From Phenylobacterium conjunctum (GTDB lineage Bacteria; Pseudomonadota; Alphaproteobacteria; Caulobacterales; Caulobacteraceae): a stretch of DNA of 64,000 nt. How positions within the stretch are numbered: position 1 is the first letter of the stretch; each line of letters opens with the position of its first letter. Shown here one piece after another: positions 25,809 to 34,245 of this stretch. The notes under the pieces were generated by a model. That model saw only the letters and a program-made list of their open reading frames with translations, searched no databases and had not been told where the DNA came from. Both the position numbers and the translations under genes were made by a program. The stretch is from positions 18,514 to 82,513 of the forward strand of contig NZ_JBHTLQ010000017.1 of assembly GCF_042679085.1 (NCBI RefSeq), written 5' to 3'.

Positions 25809-25876
25809 TTTGGCACGATGAAGGGGGTGATGACTTTGACGCGACAGTCTATAGCTAGCATTTTTACAGCTTGGAG

Positions 25877-26410
25877 ATGAGTGTGCCCGACGAACCAACA
25901 CCACCCGAGGCGGAGAAGCCGGCGAAGTCCTGGCTGGAGGCGAATACCAAAGCCATAAGCATGCTTGGGAGCGCGTGCATCATCACCGGCTGGGGTTTCA
26001 TCCACCGGATGCACGACGCCCCCAGCCCGCCTGCGATCGAGCAACAAGCTCCACCCCGCCAAACTGTGTCCGCGCCGCTTCAGATCGCCAATGGCGACGC
26101 CGTCATCCCACAGGATGAAATCGCCGCCCTCTACGGCGCGCCAAACCCCGCCACAGTCTCAGCCGTCCTGCAAAAGGCCCGCGAGTTCTGCAACGCGACC
26201 GGCACAGATGAGAAACCCCTGAACGCGGACGTGCTCGCCGAGATGGCCAATGGCGAGATCGCGGCCTTTGACGCGGTGCGCAAACGCGGCGTCGCCCTCA
26301 CAGAGGCCGACAAGGCCTGCTACCGGGACGCCAACATCATGGCCTACCAAAACGTCGAGAACACGACGTACATCGAGGACGCTTCCGGCAACACGGCGGA
26401 CGCCCAATGA
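25877..26410 (+). CDS. Hypothetical membrane-anchored protein
   Basis: About 177 residues from ATG 25877 (a GTG at 25883 after GGAGATGA is an equally possible start). One hydrophobic stretch, AISMLGSACIITGWGFIH (about residues 27-44), looks like a transmembrane anchor or uncleaved signal; the rest is soluble and probably periplasmic, with two Cys (FCNATG, KACYRDAN) that could pair. I do not recognise the family. Its stop overlaps the next start by 4 bp, tying it to the superinfection-immunity protein, and it is divergent from the XRE regulator. Confidence 0.7.
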   Translation: MSVPDEPTPPEAEKPAKSWLEANTKAISMLGSACIITGWGFIHRMHDAPSPPAIEQQAPPRQTVSAPLQIANGDAVIPQDEIAALYGAPNPATVSAVLQKAREFCNATGTDEKPLNADVLAEMANGEIAAFDAVRKRGVALTEADKACYRDANIMAYQNVENTTYIEDASGNTADAQ

Positions 26411-27294
26411 GCCCCCTCAGACCAAAGGGTGCTCGTACGGGTCTGATCGTCGCCTCGACCGTAGCTGGGTTCCTGATCGCTCAGTCGCCAGCCTGGGCGC
26501 GCGTGGACCTGCCAGACTGTGACGCGATCCAGAACCAACAGGCGGTGGCGCGGCAGAGCTGGGGGCCAGATGGGGCGCCCTTTGGGACGCCTTACGCCTC
26601 TTGGACCGCCAGCGATTTCGCAGATCTCGCTGGTCGGGTCGCAGATTGCGGCGGCGACGCCGCCTATGTGCGCTGGCAGGCCACGCTGCATGCCCAGCAC
26701 TACACCCGGGAGGACCTCACAACGGCCCCTCCCCTCCCGCCGCCATCGCCGCAAGCGCTCGCCCCGGAGCCAGTTGCTCAGGCTCCAGTCGCGCCGTCGT
26801 TAGATTCCGCCTCCGACATCATGGCCGCCGCCGCGCCTTCGCGCGAAGCCACAGAAAGCATTGGAATGTCGCAAGAAGACTTCAGCCTCCTCTTCTTCTC
26901 GCTCGGGGTCTTGATCGGCATGGCGATCTATATGATCCCAACGATCGTCGCCTTTTGGCGCAAGCACGCCTACGCCTGGGTCATCGCAGGCGTGAACCTG
27001 TTTGGCGGGTGGACCGGGGCCGGCTGGATTGTCGCCTTCGTCTGGGCGGTCTGGCCGACGGAAAAGGCGCTTATCGATCCGCTCATCGGCAACGTCACCG
27101 GCGTGGGCGTCCGCAATGCGGGAGACGCGGTTGGCGCGGCCCAATACGGCGTTGACCGCGGCCGCACGGTTGAAGCTGCGACAGCCCCCGCCCCTGAGGA
27201 TCGCCTGGCCATCCTCGAGCGCCTCGCCCGGCTGCGCGATCAAGGCGCCCTGTCGGAGGAGGAGTTCCAGGCTGAGAAAACTCGACTGGGCTAG
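26407..27294 (+). CDS. Superinfection-immunity-like membrane protein with SHOCT domain
   Basis: A 295-residue protein with three parts. A signal peptide (about 1-31, ending SPAWA) is followed by a periplasmic domain with two Cys and a Pro-rich linker (about 115-140). Then come two transmembrane helices, LLFFSLGVLIGMAIYMIPTI and WIVAFVWAVW, around HAYAWVIAGVNLFGGWTGAG, which matches the T4 Imm-type superinfection-immunity family (N-x-x-x-GWT-x-xGW). The C-terminus, LERLARLRDQGALSEEEFQ, is a SHOCT module. Imm-type proteins block DNA entry of related phages; many bacterial relatives are of unknown role. Coupled to the preceding gene; its stop shares bases with the stop of the convergent gene. 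Confidence 0.75.
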   Translation: MSPLRPKGARTGLIVASTVAGFLIAQSPAWARVDLPDCDAIQNQQAVARQSWGPDGAPFGTPYASWTASDFADLAGRVADCGGDAAYVRWQATLHAQHYTREDLTTAPPLPPPSPQALAPEPVAQAPVAPSLDSASDIMAAAAPSREATESIGMSQEDFSLLFFSLGVLIGMAIYMIPTIVAFWRKHAYAWVIAGVNLFGGWTGAGWIVAFVWAVWPTEKALIDPLIGNVTGVGVRNAGDAVGAAQYGVDRGRTVEAATAPAPEDRLAILERLARLRDQGALSEEEFQAEKTRLG

Positions 27295-28682
27295 GGCGCG
27301 TCCGGGGGCAGGTCGGGGTCGGCGCGAGGATCCTCGACCAAGCCTTCGGTGATCAGCCAGTCGAGTTCATCCTCGGCCCTTAGCAGGTCGGCTTCGGGAT
27401 CCGGCCGCCACAGCCGCAACTCGATCTCCGGCCCGTACCAGTACGGAGACTGCTCTTCAGGCGGCGGCTCCGCGAAGGAGACTTTGGAGGCTCGGGCAGA
27501 CCCATAGAGCGACGCCCCGCCGAGCCTCGCCTCGATGGTCTTGAGCTTACGGCGCCCCCAAGCCTCAATGTTCGCAAGGCGCTGTCGGTCGTCCTCAGGG
27601 AGCCCCTCAAGGTGAGCCAAGACAGCCTCTAGACGCGTGCGTTCAGCCAGTTGGTCGGCGATGAGGGCGACGAACCGCCCACGACGGTCTTCGCGTTTCT
27701 GATAGGCGGCGAGCCGCTGGCGCCTAGCCTCCGCGATCGCAGCAGCCCGCGCCTGTTCTTCAGCCTTGCGTCGCCGCTCGATCTTGTAGGCGGCATGACC
27801 TGCCAGCCCCACCACCACGCTCTCCAGGGCGTCTACGAAGGTGTAGCCCCGGCGCTGGGAGAAGGTGCGGCGAAGCCCCGACCAATCGTTTTCCTGGATG
27901 ATGAAGGCCAGACGACCTGAAGGGCTGAGGTCCCAGGTCGGCCAGGGCTGGCTGTCTCCGCCCCAACGATCTCGTTCGGTCTTGCGCCTCTGCTCCTGCG
28001 GCGTCGGGGTGTGGGGCGTCTTGTGGGGGATCTCGTCGATCTTGAAGGCGATCGTCTCACCCTCCACAACCAGATGTGCGGCCTCATCGCCGGGCTCGAG
28101 TCGCCAACCTCGGGAAGCGCCAGCTGCGAGAAGCTTCTCCAAGAATTCCAGAGCAATGGGGGCAGATGTTCGTGCGATGGCCATTCGCACCGCGGCGCGC
28201 CCCCGCACGCTCACGAAGCCGTCGCTGTCCTCGCGGCCCTTCTCGAGGGCCCGCTGCGTCGGCAGGAGCGCCTTGGCTATATCGGGTCGGGAGGCGCTCA
28301 CGCTCGTCGGGCTCGAGCGCTCGGATACCTCTTGGACAGAGGTCTCACCCTTGGTCACCTCCTGCGCCTGGCTTGGCTGTGCGGCAGGCGCCTGCAGCGC
28401 CTTTGCCTGCTGCATCGCTGCGGCGACCGCGGCCGGCAGGGTGGGCCCATCTGCAAACCTGACGACATCGAGGTGAGGGCCTGAAGCTGGCCTAAGCTTT
28501 GGCCTCGGAAAGACCATGCCCGCCCGAACCTTAGCCCAGTAGCCTCGCCCGGGCGTCGGAATCTCGAAGCGGTCGCAGACCTTTCGCAGTCCGACGTCCG
28601 ACAAGCCGTACTGGGGCGCCAACTCGCTGAGTGGCCGGGTCCAGACAGCGTCAAACAGATCCTTTCGCGAGAGCGTGACCAT
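27291..28682 (-). CDS. Conserved hypothetical protein with N-terminal HTH-like segment
   Basis: A 463-residue cytoplasmic protein. The N-terminus LSRKDLFDAVWTRPLSELA, then QYGLSDVGLRKVCDRFEIP and PGRGYWAKVRAG looks like a DNA-binding helix-turn-helix, and I have the impression of similar N-termini in proteins from other bacterial accessory regions. A low-complexity Ala/Gln linker (about 85-140) leads to a second domain with VEGETIAFKIDEIPHKTPHT and a long charged helix (about 300-360) likely to form a coiled coil. The function is unknown. The stop codon overlaps that of the convergent immunity-like gene. Confidence 0.75.
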   Translation of the reverse strand: MVTLSRKDLFDAVWTRPLSELAPQYGLSDVGLRKVCDRFEIPTPGRGYWAKVRAGMVFPRPKLRPASGPHLDVVRFADGPTLPAAVAAAMQQAKALQAPAAQPSQAQEVTKGETSVQEVSERSSPTSVSASRPDIAKALLPTQRALEKGREDSDGFVSVRGRAAVRMAIARTSAPIALEFLEKLLAAGASRGWRLEPGDEAAHLVVEGETIAFKIDEIPHKTPHTPTPQEQRRKTERDRWGGDSQPWPTWDLSPSGRLAFIIQENDWSGLRRTFSQRRGYTFVDALESVVVGLAGHAAYKIERRRKAEEQARAAAIAEARRQRLAAYQKREDRRGRFVALIADQLAERTRLEAVLAHLEGLPEDDRQRLANIEAWGRRKLKTIEARLGGASLYGSARASKVSFAEPPPEEQSPYWYGPEIELRLWRPDPEADLLRAEDELDWLITEGLVEDPRADPDLPPDAP

Positions 28683-28856
28683 GGCGAGCTCCTGGTGGCG
28701 GCGCAGTCCACCTAGGCGAAGAGCCTGGCGGCTAGCCGTGGCCCATATCCAGTTCGCGGCAATGTGGCCTTGATCGGGCGCAGGCCTGGCCGAACCTGAC
28801 CTTGAAGGCGCGATGCCGGGCTCCCAATGGTCTCAACGTAGTGGCCCTTCGCCGGC

Positions 28857-29132
28857 ATGTTGAGCAACGACCGCCACCTCGCATGCCCGATCCACGGCCC
28901 ATCCACCGCTGCCTTCACGTGCCAGCACCTCGCCGCACCCTTCGCGGGCCGCCCCCTAGGTATCAATTCCGCGCATAGCGGACCTCGGCCGGACGCTTGG
29001 TGCAATGAATGTGAGACGCGCGCACAGCAGTGGCGTGGATGGCATGGCGAGGCCGCCCAGCTCCTCGGCGTCACATGCGTTTGTGGCAGTTGCTACGATG
29101 AGATACGCGCACGTCACCGACGAGCGCCTTAG
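28857..29132 (+). CDS. Small Cys/His-rich (putative zinc-binding) protein
   Basis: A 91-residue protein with three metal-site-like clusters: CPIHGPS, FTCQHLAAPF, then WCNECETR and TCVCGSCYDEIRARH near the C-terminus. The spacing (C-x2-H, C-x-H, C-x2-C, C-x-C-x2-C) suggests one or two bound zinc ions and resembles small conserved bacterial proteins without an assigned function. It stands alone on the plus strand, with 174 bp before it and about 480 bp after it. Confidence 0.6.
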   Translation: MLSNDRHLACPIHGPSTAAFTCQHLAAPFAGRPLGINSAHSGPRPDAWCNECETRAQQWRGWHGEAAQLLGVTCVCGSCYDEIRARHRRAP

Positions 29133-29616
29133 ATTGCATCCTGCTAGTCGCCATCGAAGTTTGAGCATGGTGCCCGGCCCACTCCCAGCCACCGATCCGG
29201 GGTCGCACACTGAATTGAGACCCCTACGTTGGGTCGGGACGCCTCCTAACGAGCTCCGCGCTGAGATATTGCGTGCGGTCAGGCTGGACCAGGCTGAAGA
29301 GTTTCACCGATCTCGGCAGAGTCATAGCCAAGCAAGCACGCTTTCAATCCAGTGTGCGTTCTGGCTCGTGGGCCTTGGAATCGCGATCTCCAACATCCGC
29401 CTGGGTGCCTAAGCTGGCAATGAAGGGCAGGCAGAAGCCGGGAATGCAACGCGGGTTAGCGTCAGACAGACTTATAATTATTTGTATTTATTCATGTATT
29501 ACGCCCACCCAAGCCATTGCATAGAATGACAGATTGCCAAGGGTTCCATCTGAAGATGTAAGGGCCTCTGGAGTTGCGCCTTATGCAGGGCGACGCCGAG
29601 CCTTTGCGGACACAGC
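29133..29616. other. Non-coding stretch with AT-rich patch
   Basis: No convincing gene. Bases about 29470-29515 are strikingly AT-rich for this genome and contain a perfect TATAAT (29473-29478) without a good -35 box. It could hold the promoter of the gene at 29617 or the left boundary of the integrated element, but no copy of the tRNA-Gln 3' end is seen. Confidence 0.45.
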
Positions 29617-30537
29617 ATGAACATCGAAACTCACCCTCGTTACCGCGCTTTGGATGACAACTTCGAAGAAACTTCGCTGACAGACGAAATAAAACTGCAC
29701 GTGATATATGCCGCGTTGGAGTTCCCCCCAGTCTCCGGGTCACACATCGATCATCCCGGATATCATATTGACCGGTTCGCTTACGCCGTCGAACTCTCTG
29801 ATGACGACCATCTGCGCAATCTTGCCTATGCGAATACCCGCAAGCTTGCGTTTCGGCACGTTTGTACTGAAATCGAAAGTCACGCTGAGAAGCACCTTCA
29901 CAAGCTATTGAAGCTAGAGGCTTACGAATTCGCCCGAGGCCTTGAAATCACCTCGCCCGACGCAGCGGCGATCATCCATGGCTGGCGTCCAAATCCGCTC
30001 ATTGCGGAATTCGCCCGCGCCTACTCCCCGTTCGATGATCGCGCCGAAGACCTCTACCGGACGACGAAGCTGCTCGACTCGGCAGTCCAGGCGGACAGGT
30101 TGCCGGCCAAGCAACCGCTTGCAGATTGGGTTCGTATCGCGCGCAGCCACGGCGTCCGGGTTACCCAAGAACTCCAGCATGCGACAGGCTCAACTGACGG
30201 CATCCCAGAAGATGTGCTGCAGGGACGGTCCCGGCAGGAACGTGAGCTCCGCAGCGCTGAAAAGAAGGTGATGTACTATAAGGAGCGGCTCGACGCCGCC
30301 AATGCGAAGTTGGCCAGCTTCAGCAACCGTGACCAGGACGTCGCAGACGCCACTGCGGTGGTCATTTTCGACGAGCTCAACAGCGCCCGCGGCAAGGAGT
30401 TGTCGATTAGGGACGTGCAGAAGCTGCTTCTCGATCGAGGCGTCGAAATTTCTCACAACACCTGGCGCAACCAACTGCAGCGTGGCCGCGCATATCTTGA
30501 ACGGATGCAAAATAAATCTTCGTCAGACATGCAATAG
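29617..30537 (+). CDS. Hypothetical protein with coiled coil and C-terminal HTH-like region
   Basis: A 306-residue protein that I do not recognise. The N-terminal half is His/Asp-rich and helical (KLAFRHVCTEIESHAEKHLH). A coiled coil, ELRSAEKKVMYYKERLDAAN, spans about residues 208-232, and the C-terminus ELSIRDVQKLLLDRGVEISH could be a helix-turn-helix used for DNA binding. Codon use is visibly less GC-biased than in neighbouring genes, which points to recent acquisition. It is the first gene of the probable integrated element. The 138 bp after it up to the next start show no gene. Confidence 0.7.
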   Translation: MNIETHPRYRALDDNFEETSLTDEIKLHVIYAALEFPPVSGSHIDHPGYHIDRFAYAVELSDDDHLRNLAYANTRKLAFRHVCTEIESHAEKHLHKLLKLEAYEFARGLEITSPDAAAIIHGWRPNPLIAEFARAYSPFDDRAEDLYRTTKLLDSAVQADRLPAKQPLADWVRIARSHGVRVTQELQHATGSTDGIPEDVLQGRSRQERELRSAEKKVMYYKERLDAANAKLASFSNRDQDVADATAVVIFDELNSARGKELSIRDVQKLLLDRGVEISHNTWRNQLQRGRAYLERMQNKSSSDMQ

Positions 30538-30675
30538 AGGCCCTGGAAAACCCCTAGGGTATGGGTGGGGGCACGGCGCGCAGCCTGAAAAACCCTCTGA
30601 ACAGCACAAGACCTACGTACAACCGTGGAGCATTAGCTGGGTTAATTGATCGCCCTCATCAATCTGAGGACGAAC

Positions 30676-31449
30676 ATGCTTCTAACCCAAACTCATGCCC
30701 AACATGGCTCCAACGATGACGGCCCCGAGGTCCGGCCCGACATCGTCAACTCCTCCACGCCTCCGGTGGCGGTCGCAGCGCCGACGACGACAAACAATCC
30801 GGCAGCCCTCTGCTCTACGCCCGCGTCCGACCTGGGTAGCGGCCTCCACGACACCCACGAACTGGGCTTCGCTGACCAGATCGCTCAGGCGTCTAACTCG
30901 GCGACCGAAGGTGTCTCCATTGAGGTCGACGAGCAGGGCAACGCGGTCCTCGACGAGGTTCTGACGTCCGATGGCGTGGTGCCGATTGTCCGCAATGGTA
31001 TCGACCCGGTCCCCAGCGGCGCGAGCTTCCGTCTGATCCCCGCGAAGATCGACGAGCTGGAGGCGATCGAGGATCTTGGGGCTCTGGCCGTCGCGCTGAA
31101 TTTGAACATGGTCCGCGGCGATACTCCCCGCGCGCTTGCCCTGCTCAACAAGGTGAAGGACCTGAACCCCGCGGGCATGGCTGCCTTCGCGTGGGGCATC
31201 GGCCCGCTGCTCCCGCCCCCTACCCCTAAGCCTAAGGTCCGTTCGAAGTCGAAGCCGCGTCATGCGCGCCAGCGCGTCACGTTTCCCAACCTCTTCGCGG
31301 CGATCGATGACAACGCCCACCGTGAAGCCGGCACGGGCGAGGTCACCCCGCCGAACTCCATGGCCATGGAGGTCAAGCGCGGCGAGCCCGCTGATCGCGC
31401 CGAAGTCCATGCGGACGCCACCGATGCTGAGGGCTCCAACAATGCCTAA
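30676..31449 (+). CDS. Hypothetical protein of integrated element
   Basis: The ATG at 30676 has GAGG 7 bases upstream and gives 257 residues. The N-terminal third is Ala/Thr/Asn-rich and probably disordered; the middle (VPIVRNGIDPVPSGASFRLI, LEAIEDLGALAVALNLNMVR) looks folded; the C-terminus is basic (KPKVRSKSKPRHARQRV) and could bind nucleic acid. No family is recognised. The stop overlaps the next start by 8 bases, so it belongs to a small operon with the candidate replication gene. Confidence 0.65.
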   Translation: MLLTQTHAQHGSNDDGPEVRPDIVNSSTPPVAVAAPTTTNNPAALCSTPASDLGSGLHDTHELGFADQIAQASNSATEGVSIEVDEQGNAVLDEVLTSDGVVPIVRNGIDPVPSGASFRLIPAKIDELEAIEDLGALAVALNLNMVRGDTPRALALLNKVKDLNPAGMAAFAWGIGPLLPPPTPKPKVRSKSKPRHARQRVTFPNLFAAIDDNAHREAGTGEVTPPNSMAMEVKRGEPADRAEVHADATDAEGSNNA

Positions 31450-31708
31450 GCGCGATCCTGGGACCGAAGAACGCAATCGCCTCCGCAACCTCCCGGGCGA
31501 GGACGGCGAAATCTGGCGCGGCGTCTACGGCCGCGATGAAGCCGATTGGCTCGAGGCCCTGACGTGGGAAGAGGATGAGGCCCAGCGCCAACGTCCGCAC
31601 ATCATCTTGAAGAAGTACAACGGGTCCCGCGGCAAGCCGAACCGCAAGGCCACCCAAAACGCCCGCGAGATTGTGACGCCTCCGGCCGAGAAGAAGGAGG
31701 GCAATTAG
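31442..31708 (+). CDS. Small hypothetical protein
   Basis: An 88-residue, strongly charged, Trp-containing protein (IWRGVYGRDEADWLEALTWE) with a basic C-terminus. A GAGGG ribosome-binding site precedes the ATG. It overlaps the upstream gene by 8 bases and the downstream gene by 1 base. I do not recognise it; a small accessory protein of the neighbouring candidate replication initiator is possible. Confidence 0.6.
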   Translation: MPKRDPGTEERNRLRNLPGEDGEIWRGVYGRDEADWLEALTWEEDEAQRQRPHIILKKYNGSRGKPNRKATQNAREIVTPPAEKKEGN

Positions 31709-32604
31709 TGGCTCCGCAAGTGCAACGCCAGGCGAACCCCTTCCAGCGGGCGGCTCCGCCGCCCGCGCATTTTATCAACGAGCGCGACTTTGCGGCCATC
31801 TACGCGGCCGCGGAGTTCGCGTCCAAGTTCAACCTCGTCCTTGATGGCCACGTGACGATCCTCTGGGACCGCCTGGCCGATGCGCGCGCCTCGTCGCCTC
31901 AGGCTGAGCTGACGGCGTTCCTGAAGTGTTTGCGGGCCTGGTACGCCCATTGGGGCATCTCGCCCGCCTGGATCTACTCGCATGAGACCGGCCATAAGGT
32001 TGGGCCGCACACGCACTTTGCCATTGCTGTGCCCGTGATGGACTCCCCTTGGGCGCTCCCCTATCGCAGCAAATTCAAGGTGTGGGCGAGCCGCTACTGC
32101 ATGCACCGGACCGGCCGCAAAGTGCCCGGCGCGTTGCGTGTCCGCTTGCCGAACAAGCCGACCCCCTGGCTGCACTGGTTGAACACCCACTACCTGCTGA
32201 AGGGCTATGATCCGGCAGCCATTGTCCAGGCCGCCGAGCTAGCGCCTGACCGCCGCGCCGTGAGGCTCGGCGATCTGATCGCATTCCCTTGGCGCGATCC
32301 TGGTCCGCGGATGTTCCGCAATCGGGTGGGCGTGTCCCACGCCTTGGGTCCGGGCCAGCGCAAGGTTGGCATTCCGGCGGGTCTTTACGATCCCGCGAAC
32401 TATGCCTCGGTTGTCGATCCGTTTGGGCTCACTTCGGTTCTTCGTCCGCAACCGCCCTTCCTGTCCCGATATGATCAAGGCCTCCGGGACGTCCGAATGC
32501 TCTATCCAGTCGACTTTCTGGACCGAGTCCGTCCTCCTCTGACCGCCATCAATGCCCCGGCTGACCTCGACTTCGCGGACATGACCGCGGGGCTCGACGT
32601 CTAG
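31708..32604 (+). CDS. Candidate HUH-endonuclease replication initiator
   Basis: A 298-residue protein starting at GTG (31708), 8 bases after GGAGG. The key region is WIYSHETGHKVGPHTHFAIAVP in essence: an E-x-G turn followed by the GPHTHFAIAVP strand, whose His-x-His on a hydrophobic strand is the metal-binding motif of rolling-circle Rep and relaxase (HUH) enzymes. A later HYLLKGYDPAAI carries a Tyr/Lys pair at about the position of the Y motif, followed by FRNRVGVSHALGP. I recall this overall pattern from unannotated alphaproteobacterial proteins. No helicase domain is present. A replication or mobilisation function for the integrated element is inferred, not proven. Confidence 0.5.
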   Translation: MAPQVQRQANPFQRAAPPPAHFINERDFAAIYAAAEFASKFNLVLDGHVTILWDRLADARASSPQAELTAFLKCLRAWYAHWGISPAWIYSHETGHKVGPHTHFAIAVPVMDSPWALPYRSKFKVWASRYCMHRTGRKVPGALRVRLPNKPTPWLHWLNTHYLLKGYDPAAIVQAAELAPDRRAVRLGDLIAFPWRDPGPRMFRNRVGVSHALGPGQRKVGIPAGLYDPANYASVVDPFGLTSVLRPQPPFLSRYDQGLRDVRMLYPVDFLDRVRPPLTAINAPADLDFADMTAGLDV

Positions 32605-32809
32605 AAGCGCCCTCACCCGCAACTTCCGACCGCACCCACCGAAGCCCACCCATGCGTCGTCTCCAGACCAAGACTGGCACGGTCCACCTGCGCCGCACAG
32701 GCCGCCGGAATTGCCGCGCCCTTATCGGTACGTGCGGCCGGCCTACCTGTCCTTCGCTGTCGCACGGTCGGGAGGCGGCTGCGGGTGGGGGCTGGACGAC
32801 GACGGTCCG

Positions 32810-33076
32810 ATGACCCGCCCGGAACCTCGACTGATCACGGCGAAGGAGGCCGCAGCCTATTTCAGCCTGCCGGTGAAGACCTTCGAACGCCTGCGACTGG
32901 GCCGGGTCTGCTTCGGGGCGCGGGTTCTCTATGACCGCTACGCCCTGGATGCTCACCTTGACGAGATTTCCGGCCTTTCCAAACCGTCCCGACTTGCCGT
33001 CATCGAGGCCAATGATGCCGAAGCCGCCCTTGACCGCTTCCACCATGGTCTCCGTCATGCTGCCGGGCGTTCATAG
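32810..33076 (+). CDS. Excisionase-like HTH protein
   Basis: From the ATG at 32810 the product has 88 residues. It is a single MerR/excisionase-type winged helix: RLITAKEAAAYFSLPVKTFE, then LRLGRVCFGARVLYDRYALD, with the wing residues preceding a helix that normally reads as DNA-binding. Such proteins direct excision by element integrases. It overlaps the integrase start (33045) by 32 bp, as is common for xis-int pairs. Upstream extension to 32711 is open but unlike coding sequence. Confidence 0.75.
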   Translation: MTRPEPRLITAKEAAAYFSLPVKTFERLRLGRVCFGARVLYDRYALDAHLDEISGLSKPSRLAVIEANDAEAALDRFHHGLRHAAGRS

Positions 33077-34214
33077 GGTCCGGAAACGCCGGGCGAATGG
33101 CGGGGTGGCCGAGTACTGGTATGCTTGGCGCGGTGGCCCGCAAATCCTGAAGGCCCAGGCCAATAGCGACGTCCTGCTTGCACGCGAGGTGGCGCGGGCG
33201 ACACCGAAGGCGATCCAGGCCTATGAGGTCGAGAGGAAGCCCCGCGGCGACCAAAACTACCTCTACGGGCTGATTACGCGCTACCTGGTGACCATGGCAG
33301 AGGACGACACTCTCGCCGCCCGGACGAAGGCCGACCGTCGCAAACACCTGGACCGCGCCCGCAGCGACTTGGGCCAGATGGAACTACGGGCGCTTGAGAG
33401 CCGCCGCGCCCGGGCCACTCTCATTGAATGGCGCGACCGCTACAAGGCGACGCCCAAGACGGCCGACGAGCTCCTTGGCGCTGTCTCGACCGTCTTGAAG
33501 TGGGCGCATGACCGGGGCGAACTGGCGACCAATCCGGTCGAGGACTTTCCGCGGCTGTACAAATCGAACCGCGCAGAGGTGATCTGGGAAGATCACCACC
33601 TGGAGATCCTGCTGCAGAACTCAGAGCCGGAATTCCAGTTTGCAGTCCGTCTGGCGGCGCTCAGCGGCCTGCGGGAAGGCGACCTAATTGAGCTGCCCTG
33701 GAGTGCGGTCGGCACAGACTCGATCGTCTGGCAGACCAACAAAAGCCGTCGCCGCCGGACCATCGTCATCCCGATGACCAAACCCTTGCAGAAGCTGCTG
33801 GCCGAAATCCCAAAGCACGCGACAACTGTACTGGCGTCTAGCCGCAAGCGCCCCTGGAAGCAGGCTGGGCTTGCGGCCGCTCTCCGTCGCGCCCGCCTCG
33901 ACGCGCTTGAGGCCGCGCGCAAGGCTCAAAACGACCCTCAGGCGGAAAGCGGGATAGAGGGCCTGCGCTTCCACGATCTTCGCGGCACCGCGGCCACCAA
34001 CTACCTGCTCGCGGGGCTTGAGATCGCCGACGTCGCGCTCATCCTGGGATGGAAACCCGAGCGCGTCCGCGAGATCGCAGCCCGCTACATCAGCGCCGAG
34101 GCGATGGGTCGGGCGATGGTGAAGCGCATGGGGAAGAACGCCCCGAAAACAAAAGCTGTAAACCGCCTTGTAAACCGCACGCAGGCGGCTCCTCGTCGAG
34201 CGACAAATTCCTGA
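33045..34214 (+). CDS. Tyrosine-recombinase integrase
   Basis: I take the ATG at 33045 (MVSVMLPGVHRVRKRRANGG; an ATG at 33057 is also possible), giving 389 residues. After a DNA-binding arm and SAM-like core domain (about 75-160) the catalytic domain shows all key residues: Arg in SGLREGDLIELPW, Lys in WQTNKSRRRRT, His-x-x-Arg in FHDLRGTAATNYLL, Trp in LILGWKPERVREI and the nucleophile Tyr in AARYISAEAM. Phage-type integrases of this length usually insert at tRNA 3' ends; this gene ends 10 bp from the 3' end of tRNA-Gln, so that gene is almost certainly its attachment site. Confidence 0.93.
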   Translation: MVSVMLPGVHRVRKRRANGGVAEYWYAWRGGPQILKAQANSDVLLAREVARATPKAIQAYEVERKPRGDQNYLYGLITRYLVTMAEDDTLAARTKADRRKHLDRARSDLGQMELRALESRRARATLIEWRDRYKATPKTADELLGAVSTVLKWAHDRGELATNPVEDFPRLYKSNRAEVIWEDHHLEILLQNSEPEFQFAVRLAALSGLREGDLIELPWSAVGTDSIVWQTNKSRRRRTIVIPMTKPLQKLLAEIPKHATTVLASSRKRPWKQAGLAAALRRARLDALEAARKAQNDPQAESGIEGLRFHDLRGTAATNYLLAGLEIADVALILGWKPERVREIAARYISAEAMGRAMVKRMGKNAPKTKAVNRLVNRTQAAPRRATNS

Positions 34215-34224
34215 GGGAATTCCT

Positions 34225-34245
34225 TGGCTGGGGAACTAGGACTCG
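34225..34245. other. Inferred attachment site (tRNA-Gln 3' end)
   Basis: The 3' part of tRNA-Gln directly beside the integrase is the expected att core. The exact crossover and the matching repeat at the far end of the element are not seen in the window, so the core limits are a guess. Confidence 0.45.

Noticed and set aside
29005..29412. 135-codon open frame on the plus strand
   Set aside because: It overlaps the Cys/His-rich gene in another frame and has no recognisable content or ribosome-binding site.
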